From positions 434,001 through 498,000 of the forward strand of contig NZ_LT635480.1 of assembly GCF_900120375.1 (NCBI RefSeq): DNA of 64,000 nucleotides, given 5' to 3'. Shown one piece after another: positions 33,680 through 45,049 of the stretch. How positions within the stretch are numbered: position 1 is the stretch's first letter; each line of letters opens with the position of its first letter. The stretch is from Ndongobacter massiliensis (GTDB lineage: Bacteria; Bacillota; Clostridia; Tissierellales; Peptoniphilaceae). Both the position numbers and the translations under genes were made by a program. The notes under the pieces are model-generated. The model saw nothing but the letters and a program-made list of their open reading frames with translations. It was not told the origin of the DNA and did not search any database.

Positions 33680-34399
33680 GTGAAGTTTTTAATGGATTTA
33701 CATACGCATACGGTGGCGAGTATACACGCCTATTCGACGCTGACCGAAAATGCGGTTGCAGCAAAACAACGCGGTCTGCAAATTTTAGGGGTATCGGACC
33801 ACGGGTACGGCATGGCGCAGACGACGCAGCGTACGTACTGGCTCAACCTGCAGGCGTTGCCGAATTACTTGGAAGGGGTGCGCCTGTTGAAGGGCATGGA
33901 AGCGAATATTATGGACGACGAAGGGCGACTTGCCGAAGAAAAAGATTTTAAGCACGTCGATTATGTAATCGCCAGTCTTCATGGGAATTGCTATTACGAC
34001 ACAACACAGGATCAGGATGCGTATACGCAGGCCGTGTGTCGGGCAATGGCAAATGAAAGTGTGAAAATTCTCGGGCACCCGGATGACGGGCGCTATCCGC
34101 TGGATTATGCGCAGGTTGCCCGCGTCGCTGCCGAGCAGGGTGTTGCACTGGAAGTCAACAATTCTTCTTTGCAGCCGGACTCTTCGCGTATTCAGGCACG
34201 GGAGAACATGCAAAAGCTTCTGCAGGCTGCAAAAAAAGAATCCTGCCGCGTCATTGTCAATTCCGATGCGCATATGTCGACGGCGGTGGGCGATTTTTCG
34301 CTGGCACAGGAAGTATTGGAAGAGGCCGGCTATCCGCCGGAACTGATCGTCAACTTTTCCTGGAAGTCGTTGGAAGAACTGCTTGGGTTTTCCTTGTAG
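33680..34399 (+). CDS. PHP-domain phosphatase (YcdX-like)
   Basis: A 239-residue protein with the PHP metal-site motifs MDLHTHTVAS, GVSDHGYGM, VDYVIASLHG, KILGHPDDGRYP and VNSDAHMS. The trinuclear metal site and length match the YcdX-type phosphoesterase family. GTG start with GAGGAGG 5 bases upstream. It stands between the t6A operon and pcrA; the substrate is unknown. Confidence 0.88.
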   Translation: MKFLMDLHTHTVASIHAYSTLTENAVAAKQRGLQILGVSDHGYGMAQTTQRTYWLNLQALPNYLEGVRLLKGMEANIMDDEGRLAEEKDFKHVDYVIASLHGNCYYDTTQDQDAYTQAVCRAMANESVKILGHPDDGRYPLDYAQVARVAAEQGVALEVNNSSLQPDSSRIQARENMQKLLQAAKKESCRVIVNSDAHMSTAVGDFSLAQEVLEEAGYPPELIVNFSWKSLEELLGFSL

Positions 34400-34411
34400 G
34401 CGGGAGGGAAT

Positions 34412-36658
34412 ATGGATCTGAAAACGCTCAATCCCGAACAAAAAGAAGCCGTTCTTTTCGGAGACGGTGCATTGCTTCTGTTAGCTGGCGCAGGCTCCGG
34501 AAAAACACGCGTCTTAACCTCCCGTATTGCATATCTCATTGAAGAACGCGGGGTGGCACCCGGAGAGATTCTTGCCTTCACTTTTACAAATAAGGCGGCG
34601 GGGGAAATGAAGGAACGCGTTGCACAGGCACTGCATCGTTCCGTCAACGGTCTGTGGATCGGAACCTTTCATTCCGTCTGTGCACGTTTGTTGCGCCGGG
34701 AAATTGATGCTTTGGGCTATGACGCCAACTTTGCCATTTATGACACGTCGGACCAACGCACTTTGATCAAACAAATTTTGCGTGAGGACGGAAAAGGCGA
34801 ACAATCCGCCAGTCCGGCCGCCTTGCTGCATGCCATTTCAACCTGGAAAAATGAAGGAGTTTCCGCGGAAACGGCAGAAACATCGGCATCCGATCCAGTG
34901 GAGCGGGAAGCGGCGCGCGTGTATGCCCGCTATGAACGAGCAAAAAAAGCGAATAATGCCTTGGATTTTGATGATTTAATCCTCAAAGTGTTGGAGCTTT
35001 TCCAAAAATTCCCTGATCGTCTTGCGCCCTATTCACAACGGTTTCGCTACGTATTTGTTGATGAATATCAGGACACCAACCGGGTGCAATATGACTTAAT
35101 TCGCGCTTTTGCCGCCGCACATGGCAATCTTTGCGTGGTGGGCGATGCGGATCAGTCGATTTACGGTTGGCGCGGCGCGGATATTCACAATATTCTTGAC
35201 TTTGAAAAAGATTATCCTCGGGCGAAAACGATACTTCTGGAGCAAAATTATCGGTCCACCAAGCGAATCTTGCAGGCATCGAATACCTTGATCGCCTGCA
35301 ATGAAGAGCGCAAGAAAAAGAATTTGTGGACATCCAACCCGGAAGGCGACGCTATTCTTTACCGCCGTGCGCATAGTGAGTTTGAAGAAGCGCAGATTGT
35401 ACTGCAGTGGATGGAGCAGGAACGGTATCGGGGGCGGAAATACGCCGACATGGCGGTTTTATATCGAACGAATGCGCAGTCACGTCCCTTTGAAGAAGCA
35501 CTGGTGCGCGAGGGCATTCCGTATCGCGTGGTCGGCGGATTGAAATTTTATGATCGTGCAGAAATCAAGGATCTGATTGCCTACATGAGCTTGGTTGTAA
35601 ATCCGGCGGATGATGTGGCTTTTCGGCGCGTGGTGAATCAGCCAAAGCGCGGTATTGGAATTACGAGTCTCGATCGTTTGGCAGAGGCGGCGCGTGCAAA
35701 GAATCTGTCGCTTTTGGAAGCGGCGGGTTGTGAAGCGGCGTTAAAAGAACTTCCGAAGGCGGCGCGTGAAAAATTTGCCGCATTTTCCGCACTTCTTGAC
35801 GGCTGGCGTAAGACTTTGAGCGGCTCTTTGTCGGATTTTGTAAAAAAAGTCTACCGCGAGTCGGGCTACGAAGCGATGCTCGCGCAGAGCCGAGCGATCG
35901 AAGATCAGAGTCGGATTGAAAACATTGATGCTTTTACCGGAGCGATGGCGCAGTATGAAGAGGAGCACCCTGATGCGGATCTTGTCGCATATCTGCAAAA
36001 CCTTAGTTTGATGAGTGATGTGGATAAAACGGAAGAATCGAAGAGCGGTGTCAGTCTGATGACCATTCACGCAGCGAAGGGGCTGGAATTTCCCGTCGTC
36101 TTTGTCGCCGGTCTGGAAGACGGACTTTTTCCCAGCGGTCGTACAATGGACGAGGGAAACCTGGAGGAAGAACGCCGCCTGTTTTATGTGGCGATGACGC
36201 GCGCCGAAGAGAAACTTTACCTGAGTGCGGCGACAACGCGCCGGATTTTCGGAAAGGCGATGCCGCAGCGCGAGTCGCGTTTTTTGGAGGAACTGCAGGA
36301 TACCATCCGACGGGAAGATGAACCGATTTCCGAAGAGGCGGCGTATCGGCGAGGTGATCAATACAAGGGGACGCAGGACCGCTTTCGCCCGCCGCGTTTT
36401 TCCGATCCGAAGGCGCGCGCCGAGTACGATGCCCGCCGACAGCGGATTCGCAAATTGGTGCAGGAAGCGACCGGTAAGGAGCTCGCCAAAGAGGGAGCGC
36501 CCTATCGCGTGGGTGATCGTGTGGAACATCGCAAGTTCGGCGCCGGTATGATCGTGGCGGTGGAAAATCGTCCAGGAGGCGATGAAATTACCGTGGCATT
36601 TGAAAAGAAGGGCATAAAGCGATTGAATGCAGCGCTGGCGCCTTTGAAGCGAAAATAG
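34412..36658 (+). CDS. pcrA: ATP-dependent DNA helicase PcrA/UvrD
   Basis: A 748-residue superfamily 1A 3'-5' helicase. Motif I AGAGSGKTRVL, motif II VDEYQDTN, motif III GDADQSIYGWRGAD, motif IV QNYRST, motif V TIHAAKGLEFPVVFV, and motif VI region FYVAMTRAEEKLYL are all present. The C-terminal PcrA Tudor-like RNA polymerase-interacting domain (GDRVEHRKFGAGMIVAVEN) is complete. pcrA-ligA adjacency is typical of Firmicutes. Confidence 0.97.
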   Translation: MDLKTLNPEQKEAVLFGDGALLLLAGAGSGKTRVLTSRIAYLIEERGVAPGEILAFTFTNKAAGEMKERVAQALHRSVNGLWIGTFHSVCARLLRREIDALGYDANFAIYDTSDQRTLIKQILREDGKGEQSASPAALLHAISTWKNEGVSAETAETSASDPVEREAARVYARYERAKKANNALDFDDLILKVLELFQKFPDRLAPYSQRFRYVFVDEYQDTNRVQYDLIRAFAAAHGNLCVVGDADQSIYGWRGADIHNILDFEKDYPRAKTILLEQNYRSTKRILQASNTLIACNEERKKKNLWTSNPEGDAILYRRAHSEFEEAQIVLQWMEQERYRGRKYADMAVLYRTNAQSRPFEEALVREGIPYRVVGGLKFYDRAEIKDLIAYMSLVVNPADDVAFRRVVNQPKRGIGITSLDRLAEAARAKNLSLLEAAGCEAALKELPKAAREKFAAFSALLDGWRKTLSGSLSDFVKKVYRESGYEAMLAQSRAIEDQSRIENIDAFTGAMAQYEEEHPDADLVAYLQNLSLMSDVDKTEESKSGVSLMTIHAAKGLEFPVVFVAGLEDGLFPSGRTMDEGNLEEERRLFYVAMTRAEEKLYLSAATTRRIFGKAMPQRESRFLEELQDTIRREDEPISEEAAYRRGDQYKGTQDRFRPPRFSDPKARAEYDARRQRIRKLVQEATGKELAKEGAPYRVGDRVEHRKFGAGMIVAVENRPGGDEITVAFEKKGIKRLNAALAPLKRK

Positions 36659-39299
<2,641 letters not shown>

Positions 39300-39303
<4 letters not shown>

Positions 39304-39785
39304 GCACAAAAATTTTAGTCCTCTCCGACACGCATGGGCATGTGGAGGAGATTGTTGATATTATCAACCAAGCGAAGGGGATTGATCGGATCATTCACTT
39401 AGGTGATTTGACCGTTGATGCGGAGGAAATTGAAGCGCGCACCGGACGGCGCGTCCTTTGGGTACGCGGCAATAATGATATTTTGGATCGGGATTCTTCG
39501 GATGAGCGCTTGCTTACGATTGAAGGATTTCGCCTTCTATTGATTCACGGCCATTTTTTAGGCGTCCGTTTGGGTCCGGCACGCGCTTGTGATTATGCAA
39601 AAGAAAACCATGCAAATATGGTGCTCTACGGGCATACGCATCGCTTTGAATACGGGGAGCGGGAGGGCATCTATTATTTGAATCCGGGGGCGCTTTCTTG
39701 GCCGCGCGACGGACATCGGGGGTATGCTTATTTGACACTTTCCCGTGGGGGACGTCCAAAGGTGGAGCGCATTCTGCTTGATTGA
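39300..39785 (+). CDS. YfcE/MJ0936-type metallophosphoesterase
   Basis: A 161-residue calcineurin-like phosphodiesterase: LVLSDTHGHVEE, IHLGDLTVDAEE, VRGNNDI, LLIHGHFLGV and LYGHTHRFEY give the full dinuclear metal site. Start ATG 39300 overlaps the rdgB stop. Often encoded after rdgB in Firmicutes. The tRNA promoter -35 box overlaps its stop codon. Confidence 0.92.
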
Positions 39786-39810
39786 CAACCTCCGACCATT
39801 CCTGTATACT
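39782..39810 (+). promoter_or_regulatory. tRNA-His/Leu promoter overlapping the yfcE stop
   Basis: TTGACA (39782-39787) contains the TGA stop of yfcE; 17-base spacer; TATACT (39805-39810). The tRNA-His starts about 16 bases further on. Confidence 0.85.
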
Positions 39811-39825
39811 AAACAAGTATTTTGT

Positions 39826-39903
39826 GGTGGGTGTGGCCTAGCTGGTTAGGGCGCCAGGTTGTGGCCCTGGAGATCGAGGGTTCGAATCCCTTCACTCACC
39901 CCA
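39826..39903 (+). tRNA. tRNA-His (GTG)
   Basis: A 78-base cloverleaf including the extra G at position -1 that pairs with discriminator C73, a mark of tRNA-His. Anticodon loop TTGTGGC, T-loop GTTCGAA, CCA encoded. One base separates it from tRNA-Leu. Confidence 0.96.
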
Positions 39904-39904
39904 T

Positions 39905-39987
39905 GCGGGAATGGCGGAATTGGCAGACGCGCCGGATTTAGGATCCGGTTCTCACGAGTGGGGGTTCAAGTCCCTTTTCCCGCACCA
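39905..39987 (+). tRNA. tRNA-Leu (TAG)
   Basis: An 83-base cloverleaf with a long variable arm (TTCTCACGAGTG). Anticodon loop TTTAGGA gives TAG; acceptor GCGGGAA pairs with TTCCCGC; CCA encoded. Confidence 0.96.
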
Positions 39988-40062
39988 TCTGAAGAAATTC
40001 GGATTGCGGCAGCAAAATTGCTTTCCGGAAGACGGAGTGGCGTAAAATATACGAATTTCTTA

Positions 40063-40093
40063 AAGCGGACATGATGGGTCATGTCCGTTTTGC
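40063..40093 (+). terminator. Terminator of the tRNA-His/Leu transcript
   Basis: AAGCGGACATGA (40063-40074), loop TGGG, TCATGTCCGTTT (40079-40090), then TGCTTT. Confidence 0.75.
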
Positions 40094-40187
40094 TTTGTAG
40101 GGATATTTTTTGCATACACAAAGAGCACGCGGCGTTCACCGTGTGCCCTTTGTGTGTTCAATGTCAATATCTAAGAGGAATGTTCTA

Positions 40188-41189
40188 CTATTTTCCGGAG
40201 CTTTCGCTCGAATAGGGAACGGTTTTATCCTGATCTTTTTCCAAGACTTCCTGAATGCGCTTTTGCAGGACTTCTTTTTGCTTTCCTTCCGCAACAGACC
40301 CGAGGATGGGATCCCCGACGATGTTGCCGTCGCGATCGACCACGCAGGTGCACGGGAAAGCAGTAATTTTTTCTACATATTTTCCGGCTTCGCTGTCGGA
40401 AGGAAAGGTGATGTTCGTATAGGACGCACCTTTTTTCTGAAGAATTTCCTTTGCTTGGGCGATGGCATCTTGGTTGTCATCCATCGTAAAGGAGTTGATG
40501 CCGATGACGGAACCGTCTTTTTCTTCCAAATCTTTATTCAGAGCGTCCAGATCGCCCAATTCGGCAACGCAGGGGCCGCAGGTGCTGAACCAGAAATTCA
40601 CGACGGTGACGGCGCGTTTGCTGAAATAGCTGTTGTCAATTTCATTGCCGTCGAAATCTTTTCCTTGGAAGGCGGGGAATTTCTGCATCGTCTGCGTGGC
40701 CCCTTCCTGTGGATTGATCTCTTTGCCGGAAGCGTCTTTTTCCGGAGCCTTTGGCGCATTTTTCTCCAATTCCTGCATCTTCGCATCAATTTCACGAATC
40801 TTTTCGGCGCCTTCCCGGAGTGTTTTCAACTCATCTTCCGTAAATTCATCTTTTGCACTTTCAATAGTTTGGAGCAGAAAATCGCCGTAGTTCGTGCCGT
40901 CGGAGATCATGGCCGAGCTTTTATTCGCTGCCAAAAACACCTTGTCCCAGAGTTTCTGGTTGGCTGCAAAAATTTCATTTTCCTGATCCGTCAGTTTCTG
41001 CAACTCCGGGTCGACATCGCCATTGCCGGGGGCGGCATCCGAAGCGGGTGCGCTCATGCCGGCATCGGCAGCGGGGACACTTTCCCCGGATTCACTTTGT
41101 TCTGCATCTTTTTTTTGTCCGCAGGCACTGAGCCCGGCAATCAAGCTGAGCGCCAATACCAGCGCAGTCCATTTCTTACGATTCATCAT
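40188..41189 (-). CDS. TlpA/thioredoxin-like lipoprotein
   Basis: About 333 residues. A lipoprotein signal peptide ends in a GLSAC lipobox (Cys about residue 23), then comes a Ser/Ala-rich linker, a helical region (about 65-165) and a TlpA-type thioredoxin domain whose active site is FWFSTCGPCVAELG (CxxC), with a cis-Pro region ITAFPCTCVVD holding two extra cysteines. It should work outside the membrane in thiol transfer. The start (MMNRKK) lies in ATGATGA overlapping the stop of the upstream ferredoxin gene, with AAAGGAGGAG before it. Third gene of a redox operon. Confidence 0.9.
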   Translation of the reverse strand: MMNRKKWTALVLALSLIAGLSACGQKKDAEQSESGESVPAADAGMSAPASDAAPGNGDVDPELQKLTDQENEIFAANQKLWDKVFLAANKSSAMISDGTNYGDFLLQTIESAKDEFTEDELKTLREGAEKIREIDAKMQELEKNAPKAPEKDASGKEINPQEGATQTMQKFPAFQGKDFDGNEIDNSYFSKRAVTVVNFWFSTCGPCVAELGDLDALNKDLEEKDGSVIGINSFTMDDNQDAIAQAKEILQKKGASYTNITFPSDSEAGKYVEKITAFPCTCVVDRDGNIVGDPILGSVAEGKQKEVLQKRIQEVLEKDQDKTVPYSSESSGK

Positions 41190-42097
41190 TTCTCCTCCTT
41201 TAAAGGTTCACAGAATTCTTTGTTTTTGGCTTCGGTACCGAATCCGTATTGAAAATGCAGAGCGTTTGTCGGACACGCATGTATGCACATACCGCAGCGA
41301 ATACATTCCGTATGATTCGGTGTTTTGAGCACATCGACATCCATTTTACATGCCTTTTGGCAGCGACCGCAAGAGACACATTTGTCTTGCGCAACCCGGA
41401 TCTTTAACAGCGAGACGCGATTCAAGAGTGCGTAGAAGGCGCCCAAGGGACAGATCCACTTGCAGAACGGGCGGAAAAACAGGATGCTCAAGGTGACGGT
41501 CGTCAGCAAGACGCCCAATTTCCAGCTGAACAGAGGTCCCAAGGCAGCGCGAATGCCGCTGTTAGCGAGCGAAAGCGGAATGGCTCCTTCGAGCACGCCC
41601 TGCGGGCAGAGGTACTTGCAGAAGTACGGATCGCCCATGCCGATCTCATTCGTCAGGAGCACGGGAAGCAGGAAGACCATTCCCAAAAGAATCACGTATT
41701 TCAGATACGTGAGCGGGCGCAGGCGACGCGTAGAAAATTTTTTCGTCGGAATTTTATGCAGCAATTCCTGCAACCACCCGAAGGGACAGAGGAACCCGCA
41801 AATAAAACGCCCCAAAAGCACACCCAACAGGATCAGAAAACCGGTAATGTAATAGGAAAAGCGAAACTTGGATGAGCCGACAACGGCTTGAAATGAGCCG
41901 ATGGGACAGGCGCCGGCCGCTCCCGGACAGGAATAGCAGTTCAAGCCCGGTATACAGACCATTTTCCCGTTGCCCTGGTACAATTCACCTTTTAGGAAAT
42001 TTGGCAGGTGTACATTGGTTAATAACGTGGCGCCCGCTTGGATCCATCCGCGAAAGCGTGCCAGTCGTTTTGATTTGTTTGTGTTTTTTTCAGCCAA
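41186..42097 (-). CDS. NapH/YccM-like 4Fe-4S membrane protein
   Basis: A 303-residue membrane protein with about five helices and many cysteines. An N-terminal CIPGLNCYSCPGAAGACPIG motif, then CGFLCPFGW and CKWICPLGA on the membrane, and a C-terminal double ferredoxin domain (CVSCGRCQKACKMD; CIRCGMCIHACPTN). Such proteins carry electrons across the membrane from cytoplasmic donors to external acceptors. Placed between a CXXC peptide and the TlpA-like lipoprotein, it likely powers reduction of external thiols. Confidence 0.9.
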   Translation of the reverse strand: MAEKNTNKSKRLARFRGWIQAGATLLTNVHLPNFLKGELYQGNGKMVCIPGLNCYSCPGAAGACPIGSFQAVVGSSKFRFSYYITGFLILLGVLLGRFICGFLCPFGWLQELLHKIPTKKFSTRRLRPLTYLKYVILLGMVFLLPVLLTNEIGMGDPYFCKYLCPQGVLEGAIPLSLANSGIRAALGPLFSWKLGVLLTTVTLSILFFRPFCKWICPLGAFYALLNRVSLLKIRVAQDKCVSCGRCQKACKMDVDVLKTPNHTECIRCGMCIHACPTNALHFQYGFGTEAKNKEFCEPLKEEK

Positions 42098-42236
42098 TTC
42101 CTACACACTCCATGCATAATTTGATCGCCTTTGAGAGAACCGTCTGCACTTCTCCACGAAAAGCCCCATACCCGATCATCACAACGGCAAGGACGAGCAG
42201 GAAAACTTGCAGCGATCCCTTGTTCTTTCGCAACAT
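42090..42236 (-). CDS. Small membrane CXXC protein (CD1871A-like)
   Basis: Forty-eight residues: one membrane helix (about 9-27) and a C-terminal KLCMECVGIG with a CxxC pair. The start ATG (42236-42234) has AAAGGAG 7 bases upstream; the longer frame to 42281 lacks a site. It overlaps the next gene by 8 bases and is the first gene of the redox operon. Resembles the CD1871A type of short CXXC proteins, which I recall next to similar ferredoxin genes in clostridia. Confidence 0.75.
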   Translation of the reverse strand: MLRKNKGSLQVFLLVLAVVMIGYGAFRGEVQTVLSKAIKLCMECVGIG

Positions 42237-42356
42237 CACATACTCCTTTCTATCGAACAAAGCCATGATACAATACCGCATATAAAGATGGTGTTAAGAT
42301 GAAAAGGCAACAAGAAAATTTTTCCATCTGCTATACTTTTATCGAAAGGAGAAACC

Positions 42357-43034
42357 ATGCGTCTATTACTTGTAGAGGATGAAAAGCTTTTGTGTGATTC
42401 CATTGCGAAGCGCCTGCGGCGGGTCGGCTATAGTGTTGATGTCTGCTATGACGGCGCGCAGGCGCTGGACTTTCTTTCCGTGGAGCCGTATGATCTGGTG
42501 CTTTTGGATTTGAATTTGCCTGAAGTGGACGGCATGACGGTACTTCGAACGCTGCGCGAGACGGACTGGGAAACGCCGGTGTTGATTCTTTCCGCGCGGA
42601 GTGAAATTGCAGATAAAGTGGACGGATTGGATGCCGGCGCCAACGATTATCTTTCCAAGCCCTTTCATCTGGAGGAATTGGAAGCACGCGTGCGCAGTTT
42701 GGTGCGACGGCGCTTTATTCAAAAGGAAGTCTGTCTTCGGTGCGGGGAGCTGTCTTTTGACACGCGAACGCGCGCTGCGACAGCGTGCGGCAATGAAATT
42801 CCTTTGACGAAGAAGGAAAGTGGCATTCTGGAGTATCTGCTTTTGCATCAGGGGCGTCCGATCAGCCAAGAAGAACTCATGGAGCACGTTTGGGATGGAA
42901 ATGTCGACAGCTTCAGTAATGCGATTCGCGTTCATATTTCCGCGCTGCGTAAAAAATTGCGTGCCGCGCTGGGGTACGATCCCGTGCGCAATCGCATCGG
43001 GGAAGGCTATTTGATTGGAGGTCCGGATGCATAG
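42357..43034 (+). CDS. OmpR/PhoB-family response regulator
   Basis: A 225-residue regulator: receiver domain with acidic pocket VEDEK, phospho-acceptor Asp51 in VLLDLNLPEVDG, Thr/Ser switch ILSARSE and Lys in YLSKPFHLEE; then a winged helix (about 128-223; AIRVHISALRKKLRAAL). Strong AAAGGAG. It overlaps the kinase gene. It diverges from the redox operon across 120 bases, so that operon is a candidate target. Confidence 0.95.
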   Translation: MRLLLVEDEKLLCDSIAKRLRRVGYSVDVCYDGAQALDFLSVEPYDLVLLDLNLPEVDGMTVLRTLRETDWETPVLILSARSEIADKVDGLDAGANDYLSKPFHLEELEARVRSLVRRRFIQKEVCLRCGELSFDTRTRAATACGNEIPLTKKESGILEYLLLHQGRPISQEELMEHVWDGNVDSFSNAIRVHISALRKKLRAALGYDPVRNRIGEGYLIGGPDA

Positions 43035-44256
43035 GCGACGCTCGTTACAATGGCGGATTACGCTATTAACCGCCTTATTGATTGCCTTGAGCTGCATCGC
43101 CATGATGGTGTTGCTTGGCGGCTCCGGTCTGCGGCGGATGGATGAAATCGGACGCGCCGTGCAGGCCTTTGAAACGCCGGGGGCGGGGGAATCGGGAGCG
43201 GACCAATCGCATACGCCACAGGCGACGATGTCGTCGGAAAGTGGGGATGTGGCATCTTTTGATCCGCAAATGGCGGGGCGCAGCGAACAGATTACGATTG
43301 TAATTGGCGAGGCGCAGGAACGTTTCACGTTCGCCAGTTGGTGCGCGACGGCGGCCGTAACGATTTTGAGCGCCGTCATCGCCTATTTTGTGAGCGGTCG
43401 CGCGCTACAACCGCTTCAAGATTTTTCGGAACAGGTTGCAAAAGTCCGATCCACGAATTTGGGCGATGTGCATGTCGACACGGAGACCTTTGTGGAATTT
43501 CAGCCCATGGCACGCTCATTTAATGAGATGTTGGATCGTTTGCACCGCGCCTTTGCTGCGCAGCGGCAGTTTACAGGCAATGCTGCGCATGAACTGCGTA
43601 CACCGCTGGCGCTCTTGCAGATGCAATTGGACCTTTTTGCAGAGGAACACCCGCAACGAGACGCGGAAACGGAGGAATTGCTTCAGTTTCTGCGTGAGCA
43701 GACACAGCGCCTGACCGAAACGGTGAAGACCTTGTTGGAAATGAGCGGACTGCAGAACATTCGGCGGACGGACCACATCGCGCTGTTGCCTATGGTGGAG
43801 GAAATTCTCACTGATCTGACGCCATTTGCAGAAAAAAAGCAGGTGGCGCTGTCCGCTTCCGGGGAGGACCTTATCCTGACGGGCAGTGATACGCTGCTTT
43901 CCCGCCTGTTTTTCAATTTGGTGGAAAATGCCATCAAATATAATCATGCGGGTGGAACGGTGCACCTCACGCTGCAGAAGCAGGATTCGTGGGCGGTCAT
44001 TCGCATCGAAGATACGGGGCGTGGCATTCCGGCGGAGTGCGTGGCGTCGATTTTTCAACCGTTCTTTCGTGTGGAATCGTCGCGGAGTCGTGAACAGGGA
44101 GGCGTCGGTTTGGGCTTAGCGCTCGCTTGGGAAATTTGCCGCTTGCACAGCGGACAGATTTGCGTCGAGAAGACTTCCTCGACGGGAACCGTGATGGTGG
44201 TTTCTTTGCCGCTTTCTGAAGCAGAGGGTGGACAAAATAATGAAAAGAGGAAGTAG
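43027..44256 (+). CDS. Sensor histidine kinase
   Basis: About 409 residues with two membrane helices (about 10-35 and 98-120) flanking a short outside domain of about 60 residues, a HAMP segment, the H box NAAHELRTPLALL, and ATPase motifs NLVENAIKYN (N), DTGRGIP (G1) and GGVGLGLALAWEI (G2). The ATG at 43027 lies inside the regulator's last codons, so the pair is coupled. No sensory domain of known type is visible outside. Confidence 0.94.
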   Translation: MHRRRSLQWRITLLTALLIALSCIAMMVLLGGSGLRRMDEIGRAVQAFETPGAGESGADQSHTPQATMSSESGDVASFDPQMAGRSEQITIVIGEAQERFTFASWCATAAVTILSAVIAYFVSGRALQPLQDFSEQVAKVRSTNLGDVHVDTETFVEFQPMARSFNEMLDRLHRAFAAQRQFTGNAAHELRTPLALLQMQLDLFAEEHPQRDAETEELLQFLREQTQRLTETVKTLLEMSGLQNIRRTDHIALLPMVEEILTDLTPFAEKKQVALSASGEDLILTGSDTLLSRLFFNLVENAIKYNHAGGTVHLTLQKQDSWAVIRIEDTGRGIPAECVASIFQPFFRVESSRSREQGGVGLGLALAWEICRLHSGQICVEKTSSTGTVMVVSLPLSEAEGGQNNEKRK

Positions 44257-44257
44257 A

Positions 44258-44501
44258 ATGTTTCGAAGGGCAGAGCAAAAGGATATCGATGCGGTGGCGG
44301 ACGGATATGGAACCTTGCTTATAGAGGAAGAAACAAGCGGTCCGCGCACTAATTGGGCGCGCGGGTTGTATCCGACGCGTGAGACTGCGGCGCGCTTTCT
44401 CTGAAGGCTTGGGCTACCGTTATGCCGGGTTCTATCCCTCGTTATTAGAGGGGCTCATTGAAGAGGTGCTGGTTTTTTACGAAAAGCGTCTGATCGAGTA
44501 G
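44258..44501 (+). pseudogene. GNAT acetyltransferase remnant with internal deletion and frame change
   Basis: The first 48 codons (MFRRAEQKDIDAVADGYG, then SGPRTNWARGLYPTRETAA) look like the start of a GNAT acetyltransferase and stop at 44404. Immediately after, another frame reads a GNAT-like C-terminus (GLGYRYAGFYPSLLE). The central acetyl-CoA binding part, expected to be about 80-90 residues, is gone. This is best explained by an internal deletion that also shifted the frame. Confidence 0.7.
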
Positions 44502-44580
44502 GCATGTGATTCCGACCGATCGGCTTTTTGACTTTCGGGACGCTGTGCGATGGTGCCAAAAGTTTACCAATTTTCCGATA

Positions 44581-44608
44581 AAAAAAGACTTCACACGAAA
44601 GTGAAGTC
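44581..44608 (-). terminator. Terminator of the minus-strand tRNA cluster
   Basis: Minus strand: GACTTCAC (44608-44601), loop TTTCGT, GTGAAGTC (44594-44587), then six T. Confidence 0.85.
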
Positions 44609-44616
44609 ATGAGCCT

Positions 44617-44693
44617 TGGTGGGCCATCAGGGACTCGAACCCGGGACCGACCGGTTATGAGCCGGCTGCTCTAACCAACTGAGCTAATGGCCC
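44617..44693 (-). tRNA. tRNA with CAT anticodon (Met or Ile2)
   Basis: On the minus strand 77 bases starting GGGCCATTAGCTCAGTTGG form a cloverleaf with anticodon loop CTCATAA. The CAT anticodon may be elongator Met or lysidine-modified Ile2; GGCTCATAACC in the anticodon arm is seen in both. CCA encoded. It is not the initiator, which has three G-C pairs next to the loop in a different context. Confidence 0.92.
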
Positions 44694-44733
44694 AAAGGGG
44701 CAAAAATAGAAGAACCGACTCACCGAATGGAAA

Positions 44734-44824
44734 TGGCGGAGAAAGAGGGATTCGAACCCTCGCACGCCGCAAAGCGCCTACTCCCTTAGCAGGGGAGCCC
44801 CTTGAGCCTCTTGGGTATTTCTCC
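44734..44824 (-). tRNA. tRNA-Ser (GCT)
   Basis: On the minus strand 91 bases starting GGAGAAATACCCAAGAGG. Anticodon loop CTGCTAA gives GCT; there is a long class II variable arm; T-loop GTTCGAA; CCA encoded. Confidence 0.95.
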
Positions 44825-44829
44825 ATTCG

Positions 44830-44918
44830 TGGCGGAGAGAGAGGGATTCGAACCCTCGTGGGCGTGAACCCAAACGGTTTTCAAGACCGCCTCGTTATGA
44901 CCGCTTCGATATCTCTCC
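44830..44918 (-). tRNA. tRNA-Ser (TGA)
   Basis: On the minus strand 89 bases starting GGAGAGATATCGAAGCGG. Anticodon loop CTTGAAA gives TGA; long variable arm; CCA encoded. Likely first of the three-tRNA transcript. Confidence 0.95.
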
Positions 44919-45049
44919 CAAACGACAATCCGGCGAACGGATGTCTTGAAGTAGTGTATAAAATGCCGTCGTATTTGTCAAGACGACAGCGCTTCCGGCA
45001 ATAAAAAAGTGGAGACCGGCAAGCGGGATGTCCGTTATTGGGCGAAAAT

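Noticed and set aside
40110-41252. A 380-codon plus-strand frame opposite the TlpA-like lipoprotein gene.
   Set aside because: Shadow; the minus strand shows a signal peptide, lipobox, CxxC domain and ribosome binding site.
42366-43379. A 337-codon minus-strand frame opposite the response regulator and kinase.
   Set aside because: Shadow of two well supported genes.
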